From JAWLGW01 sp964569055 (lineage in GTDB: Bacteria > Planctomycetota > J058), in NCBI GenBank assembly GCA_964569055.1, contig CAZMSZ010000050.1:1-28672 (forward strand): a stretch of 28,672 nt of DNA. The letters run 5' to 3'. This document shows positions 7,906-14,678 of the stretch, piece by piece. The notes beneath the pieces are model-generated. The model saw nothing but the letters and a program-made list of their open reading frames with translations, was not told where the DNA came from and did not search any database. Position 1 is the first letter of the stretch, and each line of letters starts with the position of its first letter. The position numbers and the translations under genes are program-made.

Positions 7906-10845
7906 ATGAGCGAGCGCGGCACGTTCGTCATCGAGGTCACGCGGCGGGCGCCGGGGGAAGACCCCGAGGCGAGCCGGCTGCTCGAGGAGGCGCGCGCGGC
8001 CGGGGCGGCGCTGGCTGGCGTCCGGCTGGCCGACGTCTACGAGCTGCGCGGCGTGACCCGCGCCGAGGCGGAGCGGCTGGCGGAGGCGCTGCTGCGCGAC
8101 CCGGTGCTCGACGCGGCGCGCGCGGTCGGGGCCGAGGAGCCGCCGGCGCTGCCGGCGCAGGACGAGGCGGTCCTGACCGTGCTCCGCCGCGACGGGGTCA
8201 TGGACCCGGTCGCGCTCTCGACCGCCGCCGCGGCGCGCGAGCTGGGCGTGAGCCTGGACGACGTCCGCACCGCCCACCGGCTCTACCTGCGCGGGAGCGA
8301 GGGGGCGCCGCCCGCCGAGGCGCTGGCGCCGCTCGCGCGCCGGCTGGCCAACCCGGTCGTCGACCGGGTGGTCGAGGGCCCCGCCCCCTTGCCCCCGCCC
8401 GCGCGCCCGAGCGCCCCCGAGGCGCTGCGCCGCGAGGTCCCGCTCGCCGGCCTCGGCGAGGAGGCCCTGGTCCGCCTGTCGCGCGAGCGGACCCTGGCGC
8501 TCGACGCCGTCGAGATGCGCGCCGTGCAGGCCCACTTCGCCGCGCTCGGGCGCGAGCCGTCCGAGCTCGAGCTGGAGACGATCGCCCAGACCTGGTCGGA
8601 GCACTGCAAGCACAAGACGCTCACCGGCCCGATCGACTACGTCGAGGCGGACGCCGAGGGGCGCGAGCTCGCGCGCGAGCGGATCGGCAACCTCCTCAAG
8701 GAGACCGTGTTCGGCGCCACCGCCGAGCTCGACCTGCCCCGCTGCCTCTCGGTGTTCAAGGACAACGCCGGGGTGATCCGGTTCGACGAGCGGCTCGGCG
8801 TGGCGATCAAGGTCGAGACCCACAACCACCCCTCGGCCATCGAGCCCTACGGCGGCGCGGGCACCGGGATCGGCGGGGTGATCCGCGACATCCTCGGCAC
8901 GGGGCTGGGCGCGCGGCCGATCCTGAACCTCGACGTGTTCTGCGTGGGCGACCTCGCCGCCCCGCCCGAAGCCGTGCCGCCGGGCGCGCTCCACCCGCGC
9001 GACCTCCTGGCCGGCGTGGTGGCGGGGGTGCGCGACTACGGCAACCGAATGGGGATCCCCACCGCGGCGGGCGCGCTGGTGACCGAGCCGCGCTACGTGG
9101 GGAACCCGCTGGTCTACGCGGGGACCGTCGGGCTGATCCCGGTCGAGCGCGTGCAGAAGGCGCCGCGCCCCGGCGACTGGGTCGTGGCGGTGGGCGGGCG
9201 CACCGGGCGCGACGGGATCCACGGGGCGACCTTCTCCTCGGAGTCGCTCTCCTCGGAGAGCGAGACCCAGAGCGGCGGGGCGGTCCAGATCGGCAACCCG
9301 ATCGCGGAGAAGATGGTCACCGACGTGCTCCTCGAGGTGCGCGACCGCGGCTGGCTGAGCGCGGTCACCGACTGCGGGGCCGGCGGCTTCTCGAGCGCGG
9401 TCGGCGAGATGGCCGAGGGGCTCGGCGCCGAGGTCGACCTGGCGCGCGCCCCGCTCAAGTACGCCGGGCTGGCCCCCTGGGAGGTGTGGATCAGCGAGGC
9501 GCAGGAGCGCATGGTCCTGGCGGTCCCGCCCGAGCACGGCCCCGACGTGATCGCCGCGTTCGCGGCCGAGGACGTGGAGGCCACCCACCTCGGCGAGTTC
9601 ACCAGCGACGGCGTGCTGCGGGTGCGCTGGGGCGAGGCCACGATCGGCGAGCTGTCGCTCGAGTTCCTCCACGACGGCCTCCCCAAGCAGGCCCGCCCCG
9701 CCCGCTGGCGCCCGCCCGCTCCCGCGCCGCTGCGCTGGCCGGCGGCCATTCCCGGGGCCGGCGAGCTGCTGCGCGCGCTCCTGGCCACCCCGACGGTGTG
9801 CAGCAAGGAGTGGATCGTGCGGCAGTACGACCACGAGGTGCAGGGGGCCAGCGCGCTCAAGCCGCTGGTCGGCGCGGCGGGCGACGGCCCGGGCGACGGC
9901 GCCGCGGTCGCGCCGGTGCTCGGCTCGCCGCGCGGGGTGCTCGTGACGCTGGGGATCAACCCGCGCCACGGCGCGGCCGACCCCCACGCCATGGGAGTCG
10001 GCGCGGTGGACGAGGCGCTGCGCAACCTGGTCGCCGTGGGCGGCGACCCCGACACCGCCGGCGTCCTCGACAACTTCTCGTGGGGCGACTGCCGCCGCCC
10101 CGAGCAGCTCGGCGCGCTGGTCCGCTGCGCCCGCGGGCTGCGCGACGCCGCGCTCGCCTACCGCGTGCCGTTCATCTCCGGGAAGGACTCGCTCAACAAC
10201 GAGTACGAGCTGCCGAGCGGCGAGCGGGTCGCGATCCCGGGCACGATCCTGGTGACGGCCCTGGCCGTGTGCGAGGACGTGGGCCGCCTGCTCTCCATGG
10301 ACCTCAAGGGAGCCGGCCACCCCGTCTACCTGGTGGGCGAGACGCGGCCCGGCGAGCTGCTCGGCGCCATGCTCCCCGAGGTCCTGCCCGGGCTCACGGG
10401 AGGCGAGGGCCCCAGCGTCGACCTGCCGCGCGCGCCGCGCCAGCTCCGCGCCGCTCGCGACGCGATCGCGACCGGGGCGGTGCTCGCGGCCCACGACCTC
10501 TCCGAGGGAGGCCTGGCGGTCGCGGCGGCCGAGATGGCCTTCGCGGGCGAGGTCGGCCTGACCCTCGACCTCGACCTCGTCCCGCGCGCGCTCGGCCGCC
10601 CCGGCGCCCACGACGCGCTCGGGCTCCTGTTCGCGGAGACGCCCAGTCGCCTCCTGCTGGAGGTCGACCCGGCGCGCGCGAGCGAGGTCGAGGCCGCGCT
10701 GGCCGGCGTCCCCTTCGCGCGGATCGGCGAGACCGTGGCCGATCACGCCCTGGTCGCGCGCGCGGGCGGGGCGGAGGTCCTGCGCGAGGGGTTGGCGGGG
10801 TTGAAGGCCGCCTGGCAGGGGACGCTGCCCGGGGTGTACGGGTAG
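7906..10845 (+). CDS. purL: Phosphoribosylformylglycinamidine synthase with PurS-like N-terminal region (PurSL)
   Basis: A 979-residue enzyme for the ATP- and glutamine-dependent conversion of FGAR to FGAM in purine synthesis. The ATG at 7906 follows GGGAGGG by a few bases. Residues 5-75 and 85-158 each resemble a PurS-like unit: VRLADVYELRG then LRDPVLDAA, and GVMDPVALSTAAAARELG then LANPVVDRVVEG. The catalytic part follows: QTWSEHCKHKT (228-238), KVETHNHPSAIEPYGGAGTG (302-321) and SGKDSLNNEY in the second half. No glutamine amidotransferase domain is fused, so a separate PurQ is expected elsewhere. The length lies between stand-alone PurL (about 740) and the large fused PurL (about 1300), which fits the PurSL form. 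It is monocistronic here, as far as visible. Confidence 0.96.
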   Translation: MSERGTFVIEVTRRAPGEDPEASRLLEEARAAGAALAGVRLADVYELRGVTRAEAERLAEALLRDPVLDAARAVGAEEPPALPAQDEAVLTVLRRDGVMDPVALSTAAAARELGVSLDDVRTAHRLYLRGSEGAPPAEALAPLARRLANPVVDRVVEGPAPLPPPARPSAPEALRREVPLAGLGEEALVRLSRERTLALDAVEMRAVQAHFAALGREPSELELETIAQTWSEHCKHKTLTGPIDYVEADAEGRELARERIGNLLKETVFGATAELDLPRCLSVFKDNAGVIRFDERLGVAIKVETHNHPSAIEPYGGAGTGIGGVIRDILGTGLGARPILNLDVFCVGDLAAPPEAVPPGALHPRDLLAGVVAGVRDYGNRMGIPTAAGALVTEPRYVGNPLVYAGTVGLIPVERVQKAPRPGDWVVAVGGRTGRDGIHGATFSSESLSSESETQSGGAVQIGNPIAEKMVTDVLLEVRDRGWLSAVTDCGAGGFSSAVGEMAEGLGAEVDLARAPLKYAGLAPWEVWISEAQERMVLAVPPEHGPDVIAAFAAEDVEATHLGEFTSDGVLRVRWGEATIGELSLEFLHDGLPKQARPARWRPPAPAPLRWPAAIPGAGELLRALLATPTVCSKEWIVRQYDHEVQGASALKPLVGAAGDGPGDGAAVAPVLGSPRGVLVTLGINPRHGAADPHAMGVGAVDEALRNLVAVGGDPDTAGVLDNFSWGDCRRPEQLGALVRCARGLRDAALAYRVPFISGKDSLNNEYELPSGERVAIPGTILVTALAVCEDVGRLLSMDLKGAGHPVYLVGETRPGELLGAMLPEVLPGLTGGEGPSVDLPRAPRQLRAARDAIATGAVLAAHDLSEGGLAVAAAEMAFAGEVGLTLDLDLVPRALGRPGAHDALGLLFAETPSRLLLEVDPARASEVEAALAGVPFARIGETVADHALVARAGGAEVLREGLAGLKAAWQGTLPGVYG

Positions 10846-10875
10846 GCTCCCTGGCCGGAAGCGGACGGGGGAGAA

Positions 10876-10920
10876 CGAAGACAACACGGAATATCAACAG
10901 CGAATATCAATCAGAATGCC
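10876..10920. repeat. AT-rich GAATATCAAC repeat fragment
   Basis: GAATATCAACAG (10889-10900) is followed at once by CGAATATCAATCAG (10901-10914). The base composition differs sharply from the GC-rich flanks. The same GAAATATCAACAGG wording appears in the inverted-repeat element at 20430-20559, so both probably belong to one dispersed repeat family. Confidence 0.65.
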
Positions 10921-11173
10921 AGAGCGGCCGACGCCTGTAGTAAACCTTGCGTCGGCTGTCGCTGGCGCCAGGCGCCTGGCCCTTCCACCGCCCTCGACCG
11001 CGCCAGGCGAGTGATTCTCAGCGCAGAGATCGCCGAGCGCGCAGAGGTGCGCTGAAGTCAGCCCTGAGCGAATCGCTGCGACGGCGCCTGGAGGCTCGCT
11101 CGATCTCTCCGCGACCTTCGCGCCCTCTGCGCTCGATTCTGAGCTTCCGAGGCCGGAAGACGGTCGCCTCGTG

Positions 11174-11273
11174 NNNNNNNNNNNNNNNNNNNNNNNNNNN
11201 NNNNNNNNNNNNNNNNNNNNNNNNNNNNNNNNNNNNNNNNNNNNNNNNNNNNNNNNNNNNNNNNNNNNNNNNN
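11174..11273. other. Assembly gap (100 N)
   Basis: Exactly 100 unknown bases, the conventional placeholder for a gap of unknown size. It removes the 5' end of the following gene. Confidence 1.
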
Positions 11274-12191
11274 GCTCCCACCCCGGTCTGGGCCGACGAC
11301 GACGAGGAGGCCCCGCTCGAGGACGACGGGGGCTGGGAGGACGAGGTCGTCGAGGACGACGAGGACGACGAGTTCGACACCGGCTGGTTCGGCGTGCGGG
11401 TCGGCGCCTGGTATCGGCCCTCGTTCGCGCTCGACGTCCAGGTCAGCGGCACCGAGAGCGGGCTGCTCTCGGGCCTCCTCGGCACCGACCTCAACGCCGA
11501 GCGCGACCTCGGCCTGACCGAGAACCCCAAGTCGGACTACCTCGTCGACTTCGACCAGTCGGCCGTGCTCGAGCTCGAGGCGTTCATCGAGACCAGCCTG
11601 GTCAGCGTGTACGCCTGGTGGATCGCGCCGTTCGAGTACGAGGGCGACACGACCGTCACCCGCGACTTCAACTTCGGCGGCACCTCGTTCAGCGTGAGCG
11701 AGCGGGTGCGCTCGCGCTTCCGGCAGACGTTCGTCGGGTTCGACCTCGAGCTGAACGTGCTCAACAACCGCTGGGTCCGCGTGTCGCCGCTGCTGAGCGT
11801 GCGCGCGATCGGGATCGACTGGGAGGTCCGCGACGCGGGCGGCCTGCTCACCGGCGACACCTCCGACATCGACAGCCCGATCGAGTACGAGGGCTACCAG
11901 GTCCTCCCGCACCCCGAGATCGGGGTCGACTTCCGCTGCGGCTATCGCGATTACGTGGACGTCCAGCTCAAGCTGGCGGGCTCGTACATCGACTACTTCG
12001 GGATCGAGGGGACCACGCTGCGTGTCGAGGCGGCCGTGACCGTGTACCCGATCCCGTTCGTCGGGATCCAGTTCGGCGCCCGCCACATGTCGTGGCACCT
12101 CAGCTCGAGCAGCGACGACCCCGACGAGCAGTTCGACTTCGACATGGAGTTCGTGGGCGCCACCGCCGGGCTGGTGATCCGGCTGGGGTAA
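11274..12191 (+). CDS. Putative outer-membrane beta-barrel protein (5' end lost in gap)
   Basis: The frame is open from the gap edge for 305 residues. It begins APTPVWADDDEE, which looks like the end of a signal peptide followed by a mature acidic N-terminus of about 35 Asp/Glu-rich residues. After GWFGVRVGAWYRPSF come alternating hydrophobic and polar strands with aromatic girdle residues (LVSVYAWWIAPFEYEG, GFDLELNVLNNRWVRVSPLL, VQLKLAGSYIDYFG, FVGIQFGARHMSW). It ends FVGATAGLVIRLG, a typical last strand. I infer an 8- to 10-stranded barrel in the outer membrane. No porin or transporter family is recognised. The true start lies within or before the Ns, and the upstream frame across the gap is meaningless because the gap length is nominal. 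Confidence 0.75.
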   Translation, partial: APTPVWADDDEEAPLEDDGGWEDEVVEDDEDDEFDTGWFGVRVGAWYRPSFALDVQVSGTESGLLSGLLGTDLNAERDLGLTENPKSDYLVDFDQSAVLELEAFIETSLVSVYAWWIAPFEYEGDTTVTRDFNFGGTSFSVSERVRSRFRQTFVGFDLELNVLNNRWVRVSPLLSVRAIGIDWEVRDAGGLLTGDTSDIDSPIEYEGYQVLPHPEIGVDFRCGYRDYVDVQLKLAGSYIDYFGIEGTTLRVEAAVTVYPIPFVGIQFGARHMSWHLSSSSDDPDEQFDFDMEFVGATAGLVIRLG

Positions 12192-12241
12192 CGCGCCGCG
12201 CCACCGGGGCTCAAGTCGGGGTCCGTCCGCTCCGATAACCA

Positions 12242-12259
12242 GGGAGCGGGAGGGCTCCC
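12242..12259 (+). promoter_or_regulatory. Hairpin with the Shine-Dalgarno in its loop, directly before parA
   Basis: GGGAGC (12242-12247) pairs perfectly with GCTCCC (12254-12259). The loop GGGAGG (12248-12253) is itself the ribosome binding site of the ATG at 12260. The stem ends against the start codon, so folding could limit initiation. Six GC pairs could also arise by chance in such GC-rich DNA. Confidence 0.45.
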
Positions 12260-13057
12260 ATGCGCGTGATCGCGGTCACCAACCAGAAGGGCGGGGTCGG
12301 CAAGACCAGCACGGCCCTGTCGATCGCGGCCGAGCTCGCGGCGCGCGGGCGGCGGACGCTGGTGGTCGACCTCGACCCCCAGGAGAACCTCGGCCTGGGG
12401 CTGCGGGTGGCGCCGCCCGAGGGCGGCGCCACGCTGTACGAGGTGCTCACCACCCGCGCCGCGCTGCTCGACGCCGCCTACCCGGTGGCGCACCCGGCCC
12501 TGGCCGGGCTGCGCGTGGTGCCGGCCGGTCCGCGCCTCGCCCGGGCCGAGGCCGACCTGCTCGGGCAGGTCGGGTTCGACGAGGTGCTCAAGCGCAAGCT
12601 GCAGGCGGCCGCCGACGCGTTCGACGTGGCGGTGCTCGACTGCCCGCCTTCCCTGGGCGCGCTCGCGATCAACGCGGTCGGCGCCGCGGACCTGGTGCTC
12701 GTGCCGGTGCAGTGCGAGTTCTTCTCCGCCCGCGGGGTGGTCAAGCTGCTGGAGGTGGTCGAGCTGGTGCGCGAGCGGCGCAACCCCGACCTGACGTTCC
12801 GGGTGGTGCCGACCCTGTTCGACGGCCGCAACAACATCTGCCGGGCGGTGCTCGCCGAGCTGCAGCGCAGCTTCCCCGGCGAGGTGAGTCAGGTCACGGT
12901 CGGCGTCGACACGCGCATGCGCGAGTCGCAGGCCCGCGGCCTCCCGATCGGCCTCTACGCCCCCCGCGCGCGCTCGGCCCAGGCCTACGCCGCGCTCACC
13001 CTGGAGATCGAGGCCCTGCTCGAGGGCCGAGGAGCGACCCATGCCCAAGCCGCTTGA
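12260..13057 (+). CDS. parA: ParA/Soj-family ATPase
   Basis: A 265-residue ParA-type ATPase. The deviant Walker A KGGVGKT (10-16) includes the signature lysine, Walker A' is VVDLDPQEN (35-43), and Walker B is VAVLDCPPSLGALAINAV (from 124). The PVQCEFFSARG segment is typical of Soj/ParA. There is no N-terminal DNA-binding extension, so this is the small chromosomal or orphan class. Such ATPases bind DNA nonspecifically as ATP dimers and position chromosomes, plasmids or large protein assemblies. The start is the ATG at 12260 after GGGAGG. The next gene begins 17 bases before this one ends, and it is a small basic protein rather than a ParB. Cargo is therefore uncertain. Confidence 0.93.
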   Translation: MRVIAVTNQKGGVGKTSTALSIAAELAARGRRTLVVDLDPQENLGLGLRVAPPEGGATLYEVLTTRAALLDAAYPVAHPALAGLRVVPAGPRLARAEADLLGQVGFDEVLKRKLQAAADAFDVAVLDCPPSLGALAINAVGAADLVLVPVQCEFFSARGVVKLLEVVELVRERRNPDLTFRVVPTLFDGRNNICRAVLAELQRSFPGEVSQVTVGVDTRMRESQARGLPIGLYAPRARSAQAYAALTLEIEALLEGRGATHAQAA

Positions 13058-13418
13058 CCCCACCGGCCTCTCGGGCGCCTTCGCGCGCGGGAAGACCAAG
13101 ACCTCGCTGGACCACCTCGTCCCGGCCAAGGCCGAGCCCGCGCCCGCCCGCGAGGCCGCGCCCGCGGCGAAGAAGGCCAAGAAGACCGCGGCCAAGAAGA
13201 AGAGCACCCGGCGCCGCAAGCCCGCCCTGCAGGTGCTGCCGCCGGCCGCGGCGCCCGCCGAGGAGGCGCGCGCCGACCGCGTCTTCGGCTGGCGCGAGCC
13301 CTGGGTCCCCGGCACGCCCGGCCTCGCGCCGCGCGACGGCTGGTGGGAGCGCGCCCGCGACCGGCGCGACGCGCTGGTCGGCGCGGCGATCCGGCGCGTG
13401 CTGCGGGCGGCTGCGTAG
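13041..13418 (+). CDS. Small Lys/Arg-rich protein coupled to ParA
   Basis: A 125-residue protein whose ATG overlaps the 3' end of parA by 17 bases, implying translational coupling. The first 28 residues (MPKPLDPTGLSGAFARGKTK...) are short and basic. Residues 45-60 are a Lys/Ala stretch (AAKKAKKTAAKKKSTRRRKP) like histone-H1-type or nucleoid-binding tails. The C-terminal part has a Trp- and Arg-rich motif (GWREPWVPGTPG, then WWERARDRRDALVG). There is no ParB box, HTH or nuclease domain. A ParA regulator or cargo adaptor that stimulates the ATPase through its basic N-terminus would fit its place, but that is inference. Alternative: a DNA-binding protein unrelated to ParA. I do not recognise the family. 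Confidence 0.75.
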   Translation: MPKPLDPTGLSGAFARGKTKTSLDHLVPAKAEPAPAREAAPAAKKAKKTAAKKKSTRRRKPALQVLPPAAAPAEEARADRVFGWREPWVPGTPGLAPRDGWWERARDRRDALVGAAIRRVLRAAA

Positions 13419-13477
13419 CAGGGCGATCGCCTCGCAGGACGCGCCGGCAGAAGCAGCCGTCAGCGATTGGCGGTCGC

Positions 13478-14224
13478 TCAGTAGCCGGTCGCGCCCAGCT
13501 TCTCGGGCTCGTGCTCGAAGAACAGCTGGGCGGCCTTCTTGCCGAGCACCCGGATCAGGCCGGCCCGCGCCGTGAGCGGGTCGAGGTCGGGGACGCCGTA
13601 CTGGTCGAGGTAGGTGTCGGGGTAGATCGCCTCGATCCGCGCCCCGGCCACCAGCTTGCCGCCGTACACCGTCTCGCGCGGGTCGTCGATGTTGTGCCGG
13701 GCGTAGGCCTTGCGGATCCGCTCGCGCCGCTCGTTCTCCTCGGCGGCGTCGCGCTTCTCCTTGGAGGAGCGCGCCAGCTTGAACAGCTTGACGTCCGCGT
13801 TGGCGGCGGCCTGGTAGAAGGCGACGTTGCGGGGGTCCCTCAGCTGGAAGCTCAGGATGTCCCCCATGATCACGTAGTCGGCGCCGGTCAGCTCGGCCAG
13901 CTTGGCCGGGGTCAGCGTGCGCACGTCGAGGCCGATCCCGTCGTCGGCGGCGGGCGCGTGCATCAGGAGCGCGACCTCGTCGTAGGGGACCACGATGAAC
14001 GGCGCGTTGTCGCTCAGGACCTCGGTCGTCTTGCGCGCCAGCTCGTGGCCGGTGTGCGAGTCCCAGGCCGACTCGAAGTCGGGGTCCTTGAACGGGTGCA
14101 CGACCACGATGTCGTCGTCGTCGATCTCGTAGATCGGCTCGATGTCGTCGGAGAACAGGCCGCAGCCCGCGGTCGGGAGGAGCGCGAGGGCGAGGAGCAA
14201 GGGGCGCAGGTACGAGGTCGTCAT
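13478..14224 (-). CDS. Lipoprotein, possibly CsgG/LpoB-like fold
   Basis: A 248-residue lipoprotein. MTTSYLRPLLLALALL is followed by the lipobox PTAGC with Cys21. Gly follows the Cys, so outer-membrane sorting is plausible. The body begins with acidic residues (IYEIDDDDIVVVHPFKDPD). It continues with a pattern seen in CsgG, LpoB and TolB-N-like domains: an early VVVxPF strand, then ELARKTTEVLSDN, FIVVPYDEVALLM, and LAELTGADYVIMGDILSFQL. The match is by pattern only. A charged helix SSKEKRDAAEENERRERIR separates this from a C-terminal helix (KKAAQLFFEH). The gene lies 59 bases downstream of tatA on the same strand, so they may share a transcript. Confidence 0.75.
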   Translation of the reverse strand: MTTSYLRPLLLALALLPTAGCGLFSDDIEPIYEIDDDDIVVVHPFKDPDFESAWDSHTGHELARKTTEVLSDNAPFIVVPYDEVALLMHAPAADDGIGLDVRTLTPAKLAELTGADYVIMGDILSFQLRDPRNVAFYQAAANADVKLFKLARSSKEKRDAAEENERRERIRKAYARHNIDDPRETVYGGKLVAGARIEAIYPDTYLDQYGVPDLDPLTARAGLIRVLGKKAAQLFFEHEPEKLGATGY

Positions 14225-14283
14225 GGCCGGGATTCTAGCCAGGCCCGGGTCATCTGGGAGTCACGACCCTCGGCCGCTGAGGG

Positions 14284-14517
14284 TTACGCCGCTGCGTCGT
14301 CGCCCTTCGCATCGGGCTTGGCGGGCGGGGCGGCCGGCGGGGGCTCCTCGGTGTTGGTCATCTCGTTCATCCCGCGCTTGAACTCGGTCACGCTCTGCCC
14401 GAGCGAGCGCATCACCTTGGGCAGACGCGAGCCGAAGATCAGGAGCGCGATGATCAGGATGACCAGGAGCTCCCAGTGACCGATACTGCCGATGAACGCG
14501 AGCGGAGCGAGCTGCAT
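14284..14517 (-). CDS. tatA: Sec-independent protein translocase subunit TatA
   Basis: A 77-residue TatA. A single transmembrane helix HWELLVILIIALLIFG is followed by the classic hinge and amphipathic helix (SRLPKVMRSLGQSVTEFKRG) and a short Pro/Ala-rich charged tail. The ATG at 14517 is chosen because AGGAG sits six to seven bases upstream, while the earlier ATG at 14541 has no comparable site. TatA forms the protein-conducting assembly that exports folded proteins with twin-arginine signals, together with TatC. No tatC or tatB is in the window, so the system is split or TatA is a solitary copy. Confidence 0.95.
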   Translation of the reverse strand: MQLAPLAFIGSIGHWELLVILIIALLIFGSRLPKVMRSLGQSVTEFKRGMNEMTNTEEPPPAAPPAKPDAKGDDAAA

Positions 14518-14582
14518 GGGGGTCTCCTGGCGCCGCCCCATGATATGCCCCCCGCACGCTGCGGCAAAGGCACCGAACCCCA

Positions 14583-14598
14583 GGGCGGGCCTCCGCCC
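14583..14598 (-). terminator. Possible hairpin after the LptC/LptA-like gene
   Basis: GGGCGG and CCGCCC pair around a GCCT loop in the 137-base space between the minus-strand gene ending at 14679 and tatA. It is short and has no T-run, so it may be chance in GC-rich DNA. Confidence 0.3.
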
Positions 14599-14678
14599 GT
14601 GGGCGCTCCCCTGCCTCGTCGTTCCTTTTGGCCAGGGGCGGGGTCAGGCGCCCGATCGCGCGCCCGCCGCTTCCGCGC

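Larger units (their letters stand above)
10846..11273. other. Intergenic region with AT-rich repeats and assembly gap
   Basis: The stretch after purL holds an AT-rich segment (about 10876-10920) with two GAATATCAA units. Degenerate CGCAGAG-type motifs lie in opposite orientations around 11013-11060 and 11105-11145. A 100-N gap follows (11174-11273) and hides the start and promoter of the next gene. I see no RNA gene. Confidence 0.75.

Noticed and set aside
10947..11173. Frame joined across the second gap to the barrel protein
   Set aside because: The gap length is a placeholder, so the frame relation is meaningless, and the upstream part looks like repeat DNA rather than a signal peptide.
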